11,651 nt of DNA from Acidobacteriota bacterium (GTDB lineage: Bacteria > Acidobacteriota > Vicinamibacteria > Vicinamibacterales > UBA8438). Under the pieces are notes generated by a model. It saw nothing but the letters and a program-made list of their open reading frames with translations, ran no database searches and had not been told where the DNA came from. Below, one piece after another: positions 1 to 5,542 of the stretch. The first letter of the stretch is position 1; the number at the start of each line of letters is the position of its first letter. The DNA is taken from contig WTGR01000163.1 in the NCBI GenBank assembly GCA_011523485.1, forward strand, positions 1 through 11,651. Direction: 5' to 3'. The position numbers and the translations under genes were made by a program.

Positions 1-79
1 ACTCCCCGAGCCGTCCCCCAAGCCAGCACCGGACGCGGGAACTGCGTCCGGTGCTGGCTTGGGGGACGGCTCGGGGAGT
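1..79. repeat. Perfect 36-bp inverted repeat with 7-nt loop at the window edge
   Basis: Bases 1-36 are the exact reverse complement of bases 44-79, separated by the 7-nt loop 37-43 (GGGAACT). The right arm is in frame with alaS and encodes a Gly/Ser-rich linker. The left arm is also open in that frame and would encode a Pro/Ala-rich stretch. The left arm begins exactly at base 1, which fits a fold-back at an assembly or contig end better than a natural element. A genuine palindromic insertion in a protein linker is the alternative. Confidence 0.9.
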
Positions 80-1741
80 GGCGCGGGGATGGCGCCCGGT
101 GCCGGCGAAGAGGACGGTTCCGGAACCGGAGTGGTTGCCGGCGACGTGGCGTTCCGCCTCTACGACACCTTCGGCATGCCGCTCGACTTCATCGAGGACA
201 TGGCGCAGTCCCGGTCACTGCAGGTCGACCGGGCGGGGTTCGAGCGCTCGATGGAGGGACAGCGGGCCCGCGCTCGGGCGGGCGCTACGTTCAGCGGACT
301 CCAGGCTTCGCTCCAGCTTGGAGAACTCTCCTCAACGGCTGAGCTGACCGTGGCACCGTCGGAGTCGTTTGTCGGCTACGACAAAACATCGGCAACCAGC
401 GCCGTAACCGGTATTTTCCGGCTCGACGAGTCACGAACGACCCTGACCCCCGCCGACACGCTGAATGTGGGCGAGAACGGATACGTCGTTCTCGACACGA
501 CGCCGTTCTACCTGGAAGCGGGCGGGCAGGTCTCCGACACCGGCCGACTCGTCCGGAATGGCGCCGTCGTGGCGGATGTCCGGAACATCGAGAAGATCCT
601 GCCCAGCTGGCCGCGCATGCACGTCATCGCCGTGCGCGACGGCGCGCTGCGGGTCGGCGATACGGTCGAGGCCGAGGTCGACGCCGAGCGCCGCGACGCC
701 ATTCGCCGGAATCACACGGCGACCCACCTGCTGCACGCGGCGCTGCGCCGGATCGTGGGCACGCATGTACGGCAGGCGGGATCGCTCGTCGACCGGGAGC
801 GACTCCGGTTCGACATCACCCACCATGAAGCGGTCACGGCCGACCAGCTTCACGAGATCGAGCTCCTGGTCAACAACCACGTGTATCGGAACCAGACGGT
901 AGAGACCGAGGAGAGATCGACGGAGGAGGCGATGGCCGCGGGCGCCATGGCGCTCTTCGGCGAGAAGTACGGCGAGCGCGTGCGCGTCGTAACCGTCCCC
1001 GGCTTCTCGGTCGAGCTGTGCGGCGGGACTCACTGCCGGGCGACCGGCGACATCGGCACGTTCATCATCACGCACGAAGGGGGCGTGGCGGCCGGGGTTC
1101 GACGCATCGAAGCCGTGACCGGCGCAACGGCCGTAGAGACGTTCCAGAATCAGGGAGACGCGCTCTCCCGTATGGCATACGCCCACGAGACGACCGCAGA
1201 TCAAGCCGTGGCCGCTATCGACAGGCTGCACAACCTCCGCTTCCGACGCCCCGTGAACAAAGTCCACGCCGATCAGGCCACGAACGCCGTCAGGAAACTG
1301 GCGGCCGACTACAAGCGGCTCATACGCGAGAACGAACGCCTGAAGGTGCAGGCGGCGATGGCCGGCGGCGCCGCGGGGAAGGCGCGGGATGACGACGCGA
1401 CGGAGGTGGACGGCATCCGGGTCGTGTCCCGCGTGGTGTCCGGCCTCGAGCCGGGAGCGCTTCGCACACTCGCCGACTCGCTGCGCGACCGCCTCGGAAG
1501 CGGAGTCGTGGTGCTGGCCTCCGACAACGACGGCAAGGCGGCCCTGGTCGTCTCGGTAACGCGCGACCTGACGTCTCGCGTCCACGCGGGCAATCTGATC
1601 AAGGAGCTCGCGCCCATCGTCGGCGGACGCGGCGGCGGGCGCCCGGATTTCGCGCAGGCGGGCGGCCGGCAGATCGACCGTATCGACAGCATCGTTCCCG
1701 AGAGCCGCACCGCGGTCGGCCGCATGCTGGTCGGATCGTAG
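2..1741 (+). CDS. alaS: Alanyl-tRNA synthetase, C-terminal part (5' truncated by the window edge)
   Basis: AlaRS attaches alanine to tRNA-Ala in the cytoplasm and hydrolyses mischarged Ser/Gly-tRNA-Ala. The frame is open to the left edge, so the catalytic N-terminal half is missing. Visible parts, numbered from the TTG at 59: the end of the tRNA-recognition region (AFRLYDTFGMPLDFIED, about residues 30-46); the editing domain with the zinc motifs HTATH (H219, H223) and CGGTH (C321, H325); a helical linker (about 400-430); and the C-Ala domain with GGRGGGRPDFAQAGG near the end. The frame ends in TAG. The segment before AFRLYDTFG is a Gly/Ser/Ala-rich stretch not expected in typical AlaRS, and it overlaps the inverted repeat at the edge. 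The TTG at 59 is not a credible true start because the domain upstream is required. The identity is very secure; the sequence of the first 80 bases is uncertain. Confidence 0.97.
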   Translation, partial: LPEPSPKPAPDAGTASGAGLGDGSGSGAGMAPGAGEEDGSGTGVVAGDVAFRLYDTFGMPLDFIEDMAQSRSLQVDRAGFERSMEGQRARARAGATFSGLQASLQLGELSSTAELTVAPSESFVGYDKTSATSAVTGIFRLDESRTTLTPADTLNVGENGYVVLDTTPFYLEAGGQVSDTGRLVRNGAVVADVRNIEKILPSWPRMHVIAVRDGALRVGDTVEAEVDAERRDAIRRNHTATHLLHAALRRIVGTHVRQAGSLVDRERLRFDITHHEAVTADQLHEIELLVNNHVYRNQTVETEERSTEEAMAAGAMALFGEKYGERVRVVTVPGFSVELCGGTHCRATGDIGTFIITHEGGVAAGVRRIEAVTGATAVETFQNQGDALSRMAYAHETTADQAVAAIDRLHNLRFRRPVNKVHADQATNAVRKLAADYKRLIRENERLKVQAAMAGGAAGKARDDDATEVDGIRVVSRVVSGLEPGALRTLADSLRDRLGSGVVVLASDNDGKAALVVSVTRDLTSRVHAGNLIKELAPIVGGRGGGRPDFAQAGGRQIDRIDSIVPESRTAVGRMLVGS

Positions 1742-1755
1742 CTTCGCGGCGAAGC
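1741..1755 (+). other. Small hairpin directly after the alaS stop
   Basis: GCTTCG (1741-1746) pairs with CGAAGC (1750-1755) across a 3-nt CGG loop, starting at the base after or at the last base of the alaS TAG. There is no following T-run, so it is not a canonical intrinsic terminator. It may mark or protect the alaS mRNA 3' end. Confidence 0.4.
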
Positions 1756-1820
1756 GTACCGCCGCGTTCCACTACCGTAGCGCATCGTGCGGGATCGCTT
1801 GCAACCGCCCTGCACCGCTC

Positions 1821-2234
1821 ATGGACAATCGGACAGCATCACCGTCCCAGCCTACGGACACGGACCTGTGCGTACGTCTCGACGTCTGGCTCGACGTGGC
1901 CTGTCTCTTCCGGACGCGCTCCGAGGCGCAGCGCGCGGCGAAGGGCGGCAAGGTCGAGATCAACGGGCGCAGAGCGAAGCCGCACCGGGAGATCCGCCCC
2001 GGCGACGAGATCCGCATCACGCGCCCCAACGGTGTGACGCAGATAGTGTCGGTGGCGGCGCTCGCCGAGCACCATCTGCCGAAGGCCGACGCGCGGGCGC
2101 TGTACGAGGACCGGACGCCGCCGCCCACGGAGGAGGAGCTGGCGTTCAGGATGCTGCTCCGGCGCGCCGGCCGCGCGCCCGCCCCCGACAAGCAGCAGCG
2201 GCGTCAACTCCGGCGTCTGAAGGGCCGCGAATAG
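1821..2234 (+). CDS. hslR: Hsp15-like S4-domain RNA-binding protein
   Basis: The 137-aa protein resembles heat-shock protein 15 (HslR), which in E. coli binds 50S subunits carrying a stalled nascent chain and helps recycle them. The S4 domain occupies about residues 18-75 (RLDVWLDVACLFRTRSEAQ, then GGKVEINGRRAKP and a basic, Gly-Asp-containing turn). The later LYEDRTPP segment and the basic C-terminus (DKQQRRQLRRLKG) match the Hsp15 tail, which argues for HslR over a generic S4 protein. The gene lies 79 nt after alaS on the same strand and may be cotranscribed. No clear Shine-Dalgarno precedes the ATG. The ATG was chosen because it leaves a short acidic leader before the S4 fold. The family is confident; the heat-shock role is by homology only. 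Confidence 0.88.
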   Translation: MDNRTASPSQPTDTDLCVRLDVWLDVACLFRTRSEAQRAAKGGKVEINGRRAKPHREIRPGDEIRITRPNGVTQIVSVAALAEHHLPKADARALYEDRTPPPTEEELAFRMLLRRAGRAPAPDKQQRRQLRRLKGRE

Positions 2235-2333
2235 GCAACGACGAGCCGCTGCTACCGGCTGCCTGCCGCGCCAATCTCGAATCGAAACGCCTGGGCTCGG
2301 ACCTCGTGAAGCGCGGGAGAAAAGGCCGGTCTC
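2235..2333. other. Convergent intergenic gap, no feature recognised
   Basis: This roughly 100-nt gap separates hslR (plus) from the small minus-strand gene. I see no convincing terminator, RNA gene or repeat. A 6-bp palindromic hairpin, CCGCTG-CT-CAGCGG at 2338-2351, sits just inside the end of the minus-strand gene. Confidence 0.5.
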
Positions 2334-2657
2334 TCAGCCGCTGCTCAGCGGTTCCACGGACAGCGCGTCCCTGCCGTCGCCGAGGGCCGCGACCGGCAGC
2401 TCCGGCTCATCGGCGAGACCGGGAGATACCGCGGGACGCGGAATGTCCGCCGGCCACTCCACCGGCGCCGGCCAGTTGTCGGAGAGAAAGCGGATGGCGC
2501 GTTCCGCGCGCCGCGTCGTGATGGCGTGGCCGCGTTGCAGCCGCGCGATGGTTTCGCCGCTTCCCGTCGCGTAGCGGGAGACGGTAGAGATGCTCCGCCC
2601 GGTGCTCTCGGCGAACAGGCCGCAAAGCGCCACGAGCCGCCGAACCGTGTCGTCCAT
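2334..2657 (-). CDS. Small helix-turn-helix-like protein, divergent from the S24 repressor
   Basis: The 107-aa protein has an N-terminal segment (RRLVALCGLFAESTGRSISTVSRYATGSGETIARLQRG, about residues 5-42) that reads like a short helical DNA-binding unit. A conserved-looking block follows (TTRRAERAIRFLSDNWP, then VEWPADIPRP). I recall similar small proteins of unknown function from alphaproteobacteria and phage-like regions; I cannot name a Pfam family. The ATG at 2657 is preferred over an in-frame GTG at 2684, because the ATG falls inside an operator-like inverted repeat in the same way as the starts of both neighbouring repressors. No Shine-Dalgarno is visible, so a leaderless message is possible. 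Divergence from a LexA/cI-like repressor suggests a cro-like or target gene; that is inference. Confidence 0.72.
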   Translation of the reverse strand: MDDTVRRLVALCGLFAESTGRSISTVSRYATGSGETIARLQRGHAITTRRAERAIRFLSDNWPAPVEWPADIPRPAVSPGLADEPELPVAALGDGRDALSVEPLSSG

Positions 2658-2663
2658 GGCACG
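2646..2663. promoter_or_regulatory. Operator-like inverted repeat over the start of the small divergent gene
   Basis: CGTGTC (2646-2651), six-base spacer GTCCAT, then GGCACG (2658-2663). It differs at one base from the CGTGTC-N6-GACACG repeat at 2709-2726 and 3656-3673. Read on the minus strand, the spacer contains the ATG of the small gene. The centre lies 63 bp from the 2709-2726 site. Confidence 0.55.
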
Positions 2664-2669
2664 GAAGCA

Positions 2670-2683
2670 TGCCACAAATGGCA
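2670..2683. promoter_or_regulatory. Short inverted repeat in the divergent control region
   Basis: TGCCA (2670-2674), CAAA spacer, TGGCA (2679-2683). It lies between the two operator-like sites and is followed by the palindrome GCACGTGC (2681-2688). It could be another regulator contact or part of the overlapping promoters. The evidence is symmetry and position only. Confidence 0.3.
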
Positions 2684-2708
2684 CGTGCGTGCAAGTGATT
2701 CCGTGTAT

Positions 2709-2726
2709 CGTGTCGGTCGTGACACG
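2709..2726. promoter_or_regulatory. Operator-like perfect inverted repeat over the start of repressor 1
   Basis: CGTGTC (2709-2714), spacer GGTCGT, GACACG (2721-2726). The arms are perfect reverse complements and the GTG start at 2719 lies across the spacer and right arm. The same 18-bp layout occurs over the start of the second repressor. A TATCGT box at 2706-2711 sits about 8 bases before the GTG, fitting a leaderless message that repressor binding would block. Confidence 0.65.
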
Positions 2727-3567
2727 CTACGGGATCGACTACCTCCGGCAGGCCGTTCGGCAGCGGGTCGACGCGGAAGGGCTGCGCCCGTTCTCGCTCC
2801 GCACCGGCATCCCGCTCGGACAGTTGAGGAGCGTGATCGAGGGGCGGGCGGCCAGGAGCACGACCCTCGAGTTGATCGCGTCCGTCCTGGAGCTGGAATT
2901 CTACATCGGCCCGGCGCGGGCGGATGCGACGACCCGGCCGCGGCTGCCCTCCGAGATCGCGCGGGCCCTCGACCTGCCGCGCGACGCCACGATCGACGAC
3001 GCTCTCGACGCGATCAAGAAGGATGCGATGGCGTCGAGGCTGCGCGAGGGAATCGGACTCGTGCAGGAGTTGATGGAACGAGCGGCGACCGCGGCGGCGC
3101 TGATTCCCCGCCTCGTCTCCGGTGGGCGTTCGCGCGCAGGCGAGGTGTCGGAGAGCGGCGTGGTGATGATCCCGTTCGCCCCGGAAGTGCGGCTCGCGGC
3201 AGGTACCGGCGAGGTGGTGTTCGAGGAATCGCCGGAGGTGTCAATCGCCGTCGCCGCCGAAGCCCTGGCGTCCTGGGCGCGGCCCGAGCGCCTGACGTGC
3301 GTGCGCGCGGCCGGCGACTCGATGGAGCCCAACATCCGCGACGGCGACCTGGTCGTGGTCGACCCGGCCCGGACCGACCCGCTGGACGGACAGTTGTTCG
3401 CGGTTCGGACGGACGGCGGTCTCGTCATCAAGCGCCTGCGGCAGAGCCGCGGGCGCTGGCTGCTGGCCAGCGACAACCGTACCCATGCATCGCATCCGGT
3501 GGCCGAGAACGACCGGATTCTCGGGCAGGTCGCGTGGTGCGGGCCGCGGGGCCGCGGCCACGGCTGA
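2719..3567 (+). CDS. XRE-type HTH / S24 (LexA-like) self-cleaving repressor, copy 1
   Basis: The 282-aa protein has an N-terminal lambda-repressor-like helix-turn-helix (about residues 6-62: YLRQAVRQRV, SLRTGIPLGQLRSVIEG, TTLELIASVLELEFYI), a variable linker, and a C-terminal S24/LexA-type peptidase domain. Visible catalytic features are an Ala161-Gly162 cleavage-like site (RLAAGTGE), the nucleophile Ser201 in GDSMEP, and the general base Lys238 in VIKRLR. This is the autoproteolytic fold of LexA and phage repressors, so a DNA-binding regulator inactivated by stress-triggered self-cleavage is the likely role; the target genes are unknown. GTG at 2719 was chosen because the corresponding GTG is conserved in the tandem copy. 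GTG at 2710 is an in-frame alternative. No Shine-Dalgarno is present. It diverges from the small HTH-like gene. It is probably not the housekeeping LexA, because the N-terminal domain is XRE-like rather than winged-helix. Confidence 0.9.
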   Translation: MTRYGIDYLRQAVRQRVDAEGLRPFSLRTGIPLGQLRSVIEGRAARSTTLELIASVLELEFYIGPARADATTRPRLPSEIARALDLPRDATIDDALDAIKKDAMASRLREGIGLVQELMERAATAAALIPRLVSGGRSRAGEVSESGVVMIPFAPEVRLAAGTGEVVFEESPEVSIAVAAEALASWARPERLTCVRAAGDSMEPNIRDGDLVVVDPARTDPLDGQLFAVRTDGGLVIKRLRQSRGRWLLASDNRTHASHPVAENDRILGQVAWCGPRGRGHG

Positions 3568-3655
3568 AGAAGAGCGGCCCCGCCACCGACCGCGGCCGCG
3601 TTCAGCGTGCAGGGTGTTCCGAGAACCCCGACCCCACCCGCTCGATTCCTGATAT

Positions 3656-3673
3656 CGTGTCAGTAGTGACACG
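3656..3673. promoter_or_regulatory. Operator-like perfect inverted repeat over the start of repressor 2
   Basis: CGTGTC (3656-3661), spacer AGTAGT, GACACG (3668-3673). The arms are identical to those at 2709-2726 while the spacer differs, and the GTG start at 3666 again overlaps it. A TATCGT box at 3653-3658 is also in the same place. Conservation of the arms with a changed spacer supports a protein-binding site, although the arms are partly constrained by the shared coding sequence. Confidence 0.62.
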
Positions 3674-4511
3674 TTCCGACGGCATCGACTACCTGCGGCA
3701 GGCCGTGCGCCAGCGGGTCGCGGCAGAGGGTCTGCGGCCGTTCTCACTACGCACCGGCATCCCCGTCGGACAGTTGAGAAGCGTCATGCAGGGCCGCGCC
3801 GCGCGCAGCACGACCCTCGAGCTGATGGCCTCCGCGCTGGACCTCGAGCTCTACATCGGCCCGGCCCGGGCGCCCTCGTCGACGGGGCCGGGACTGCCGC
3901 CGGCGATCGCCGACGCACTCGGCCTCCCGCGAGACGCCAGCGTCGCCGACGCACTCGAGGCGCTGGACAGGGACGCGCTGGCATCGAGACTGCGCGAACG
4001 CGTCGGCCTCGTGCAGGACTTCGTGGACCGGACGGCGACGGCCGTGGCGCTGATTCCCGGCCCGGCGTCAGACGGACGATCGTCCGCTCGCACGGGGCGC
4101 GACAGCGCCGTGGCGATGATCCCGTTCGCTCCCGACGTCCGGCTCGCGGCGGGCTCCGGCGAAATCGTATTCGACGAGTCGCCGGAGATGTCGATTGCCG
4201 TTGCGACGGACGCGCTGGCGACCTGGGCGCGGCCGGAACGCCTCACCTGCGTCCGTGCGGTGGGCGATTCGATGGAGCCGACGATTCGCGACGGGGACCT
4301 CGTCGCGATCGACGCCGGCCGTACCGAACCGCTGGACGGACGCCTGTTCGCGGTCCGCACCGACGCGGGGCTCGTCGTCAAGCGCCTGCGGCAGTCCGGC
4401 GCCGGCTGGCTGCTGGCCAGCGACAATCCCGCCCACGAGCCCCGCACGGTGGCCGAAGACGACCGGATCCTCGGGGAGGTCGCGTGGTCCGGGCCGCAAG
4501 GGCCACCATGA
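3666..4511 (+). CDS. XRE-type HTH / S24 (LexA-like) self-cleaving repressor, copy 2
   Basis: This 281-aa tandem paralogue of the preceding gene is closely similar over its whole length by eye (HTH YLRQAVRQRVAAEGLRPFSL and S24 domain CVRAVGDSMEP), and most divergent in the linker at about residues 68-150. The cleavage-like Ala162-Gly163, Ser202 of GDSM and Lys239 of VVKRLR are all retained, so both copies look functional. It starts 98 nt after copy 1 with its own operator-like repeat and TATCGT box over GTG 3666, so it is probably transcribed independently and may respond to the same or the sister repressor. No Shine-Dalgarno is visible. A gene duplication followed by divergence of the linker is the simplest history. 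Targets are unknown. Confidence 0.9.
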   Translation: MTRSDGIDYLRQAVRQRVAAEGLRPFSLRTGIPVGQLRSVMQGRAARSTTLELMASALDLELYIGPARAPSSTGPGLPPAIADALGLPRDASVADALEALDRDALASRLRERVGLVQDFVDRTATAVALIPGPASDGRSSARTGRDSAVAMIPFAPDVRLAAGSGEIVFDESPEMSIAVATDALATWARPERLTCVRAVGDSMEPTIRDGDLVAIDAGRTEPLDGRLFAVRTDAGLVVKRLRQSGAGWLLASDNPAHEPRTVAEDDRILGEVAWSGPQGPP

Positions 4512-4545
4512 TGGCCGGCCGCCCCGGACGGGGGAGGCGTCAATT

Positions 4546-4575
4546 GGACCGGTCGGGGCACGCTCCGACTGGTCC
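4546..4575 (+). other. Stable 13-bp hairpin between repressor 2 and the selenoprotein gene
   Basis: Bases 4546-4558 pair with 4563-4575 (11 Watson-Crick pairs and two G.U wobbles) around a CACG tetraloop. There is no following T-run. It lies after the repressor stop and about 20 nt before the TATAAT of the next gene, so it may end the upstream message or be a regulatory element. Confidence 0.45.
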
Positions 4576-4596
4576 CCGAAACCCGTCGCGTTGCCT

Positions 4597-4602
4597 TATA
4601 AT
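4597..4602 (+). promoter_or_regulatory. TATAAT -10 box of the DUF411 selenoprotein gene
   Basis: A perfect TATAAT hexamer lies 48 nt before the preferred ATG at 4651. No good -35 hexamer is visible 16-18 nt upstream, so strength or activator dependence is uncertain. Transcription from here would give a leader of about 40 nt. Confidence 0.5.
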
Positions 4603-4612
4603 GGCGGTCACT

Positions 4613-4643
4613 CGCGGGTTTGTCTGTCGCCCGCGCCAAGGAG
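4613..4643 (+). promoter_or_regulatory. Leader hairpin and Shine-Dalgarno of the DUF411 gene
   Basis: CGCGGG (4613-4618) pairs with CCCGCG (4630-4635) around an 11-nt loop. It is followed by AAGGAG at 4638-4643. The Shine-Dalgarno is 7 nt from ATG 4651 but only 1 nt from the upstream ATG 4645, which decides the start in favour of 4651. Confidence 0.5.
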
Positions 4644-4650
4644 CATGTCC

Positions 4651-5115
4651 ATGCGAAATCTCGTACTGGCCCTCGGTCTGCTGCTGGCAGCCGGCCTGAT
4701 GGTGTCGTCGGGCGTTGCACACGGCCAGCAGCATGCGGAGACAATCAAGGTCTTCCAATCCCCCACCTGAGGCTGCTGCGTCAAGTGGGTGGTTCACCTG
4801 CAGGAACACGGCTTCGACGTAGAGATGACGGACGTCCCCAACGTACTGCCGCTCAAGCGGCGCGCAGGCGTTCCCCCGGCGCTGTCGTCGTGTCACACCG
4901 CCATCGTCGGCGACTACGTGATCGAGGGCCACGTGCCGGCCGCGGACATCGCGCGCCTGCTCGTCGAGCGTCCGCGCGTTGCCGGACTCGCGGTGCCGGG
5001 AATGCCCATCGGGTCTCCGGGCATGGAAGTGCCGGGCCGGCCGGTGCAGCGCTACGACGTCATCGCATTCGAGAGAAACGGCAACGCGGAGGTCTACTCG
5101 TCGCACGGCAGGTAG
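4651..5115 (+). CDS. Exported DUF411/CopG-like metal-binding protein, candidate selenoprotein (Sec at in-frame TGA)
   Basis: Read through the TGA at 4768-4770 as selenocysteine, this is a 154-aa protein. It has a signal peptide (residues 1-25, hydrophobic LVLALGLLLAAGLMV, AHG cleavage motif) and then a complete DUF411 domain. The domain's KSPTCGCC signature appears as QSPT-U40-G-C42-C43, followed by KWVVHLQEHGF, GVPPALSSCHTA (C81, H82), VIEGHVPAADI, GLAVPGMPIGSPGME and a TAG stop at the usual place. DUF411 includes the periplasmic copper-resistance protein CopG, whose CxCC motif binds copper and may be redox active. The TGA replaces exactly the first Cys of that motif; the frame is intact on both sides and a SECIS-like hairpin follows. 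TGA ends several other genes here, so general codon reassignment is unlikely. A nonsense mutation or a TGC-to-TGA sequencing error is the alternative. A standard gene caller would report a fragment starting at 4789. Confidence 0.85.
4768..4770 (+). other. In-frame TGA, predicted selenocysteine codon (Sec40)
   Basis: The TGA occupies the position of the first Cys in the CxCC metal/redox motif of DUF411, giving U-G-C-C. The upstream frame encodes the signal peptide and the SPT of the motif; the downstream frame continues directly with GCCVKWVVHL. Confidence 0.8.
4785..4801 (+). promoter_or_regulatory. Candidate bacterial SECIS hairpin downstream of the TGA
   Basis: G4785-G4791 can pair with C4795-C4801: G-C, U.G, G.U, G-C, G-C, U-A, G-C, around a GUU apical loop (4792-4794). 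The loop begins with G, and 21 nt separate the UGA from it. This fits the general bacterial SECIS pattern (short stem, apical G, loop roughly 16-37 nt after UGA). In E. coli fdhF the key G and U are nucleotides 23-24 counted from UGA; here they are 25-26. An alternative lower stem pairs CTGC 4776-4779 with GCAG 4800-4803. Confidence 0.6.
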
Positions 5116-5116
5116 C

Positions 5117-5138
5117 GGACGGCGCCGGTTTGCCGTCC
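5117..5138 (+). terminator. Terminator-like hairpin after the DUF411 gene
   Basis: GGACGGC (5117-5123) pairs with GCCGTCC (5132-5138) around an 8-nt loop, beginning one base after the TAG stop. Only two T residues follow, so it is at best a weak intrinsic terminator; it may instead stabilise the mRNA end. Confidence 0.4.
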
Positions 5139-5242
5139 TTGCGCGGCGGCCGCGCCCCGGGAAGGATGCAGTCCCCGCGGGATGCGTCGTCGCTCGCATG
5201 CGGCGGCGCCTTTCGCCGCGGACTGCCGGGATTGGGAGTTTC

Positions 5243-5542
5243 ATGGCGAACCACAAGTCTGCGATCAAGGCCCACGAGCAGAGTCTCCAGCGCCGGGACA
5301 GAAACAACCGCATGAAGAGCCGGGTGCGCCGCGCGATCCGTGCGGCGCGCAGCGCCATCGGCGCGGTCGACGGCGGGAACGAGGACCAGGCGTCGAGCGC
5401 GCGCGAGTCGATCCGCGCGACGTCGGCCCTGATCGACAAGCTCGCGGGCAAGGGCGTCATCCACCGCAACGCGGCGGCGCGGCACAAGTCGCGGCTCGAG
5501 AAGCGGATGCGGAAGGCGTCGGCGCCGGCCCCGGAAGGCTAG
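5243..5542 (+). CDS. rpsT: 30S ribosomal protein S20
   Basis: The 99-aa basic, helical protein begins MANHKSAIKAHEQSLQRRDRN and continues with MKSRVRRAIRAARSAI and the conserved ending KGVIHRNAAARHKSRLEKRM, all classic bS20 signatures. S20 binds 16S rRNA early in 30S assembly. The ATG at 5243 is preceded by GGGAG (5234-5238), and the MANHKSA start is the family's usual one. Its TAG stop lies inside a 22-nt direct repeat of the downstream intergenic region. It converges on holA of the leuS-lptE-holA operon. A GC-rich leader of about 100 nt, with possible pairing GCGGCG 5200-5205 / CGCCGC 5214-5219, could carry promoter or translational control; no -10 box is obvious. Confidence 0.97.
   Translation: MANHKSAIKAHEQSLQRRDRNNRMKSRVRRAIRAARSAIGAVDGGNEDQASSARESIRATSALIDKLAGKGVIHRNAAARHKSRLEKRMRKASAPAPEG

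Noticed and set aside
431..1585. Long open frame on the minus strand opposite alaS
   Set aside because: It is a high-GC antisense shadow of a well-conserved gene, with low-complexity Arg/Val-rich composition and no recognisable domain.
2590..2718. N-terminal extension of repressor 1 back to 2590
   Set aside because: The extension overlaps the divergent gene and its control region, lacks similarity to the paralogue and would place the operator inside the coding sequence.
4768..4770. TGA in the DUF411 gene as an ordinary stop or pseudogene mutation
   Set aside because: The domain continues in the same frame with full conservation to a normal TAG, the TGA sits exactly on a catalytic/metal Cys, and a SECIS-like hairpin follows. 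It is kept only as an alternative.
4651..5115. Genome-wide reassignment of TGA to an amino acid
   Set aside because: TGA is the evident terminal stop of both S24 repressors, leuS, lptE, the deacetylase and the small HTH-like gene.
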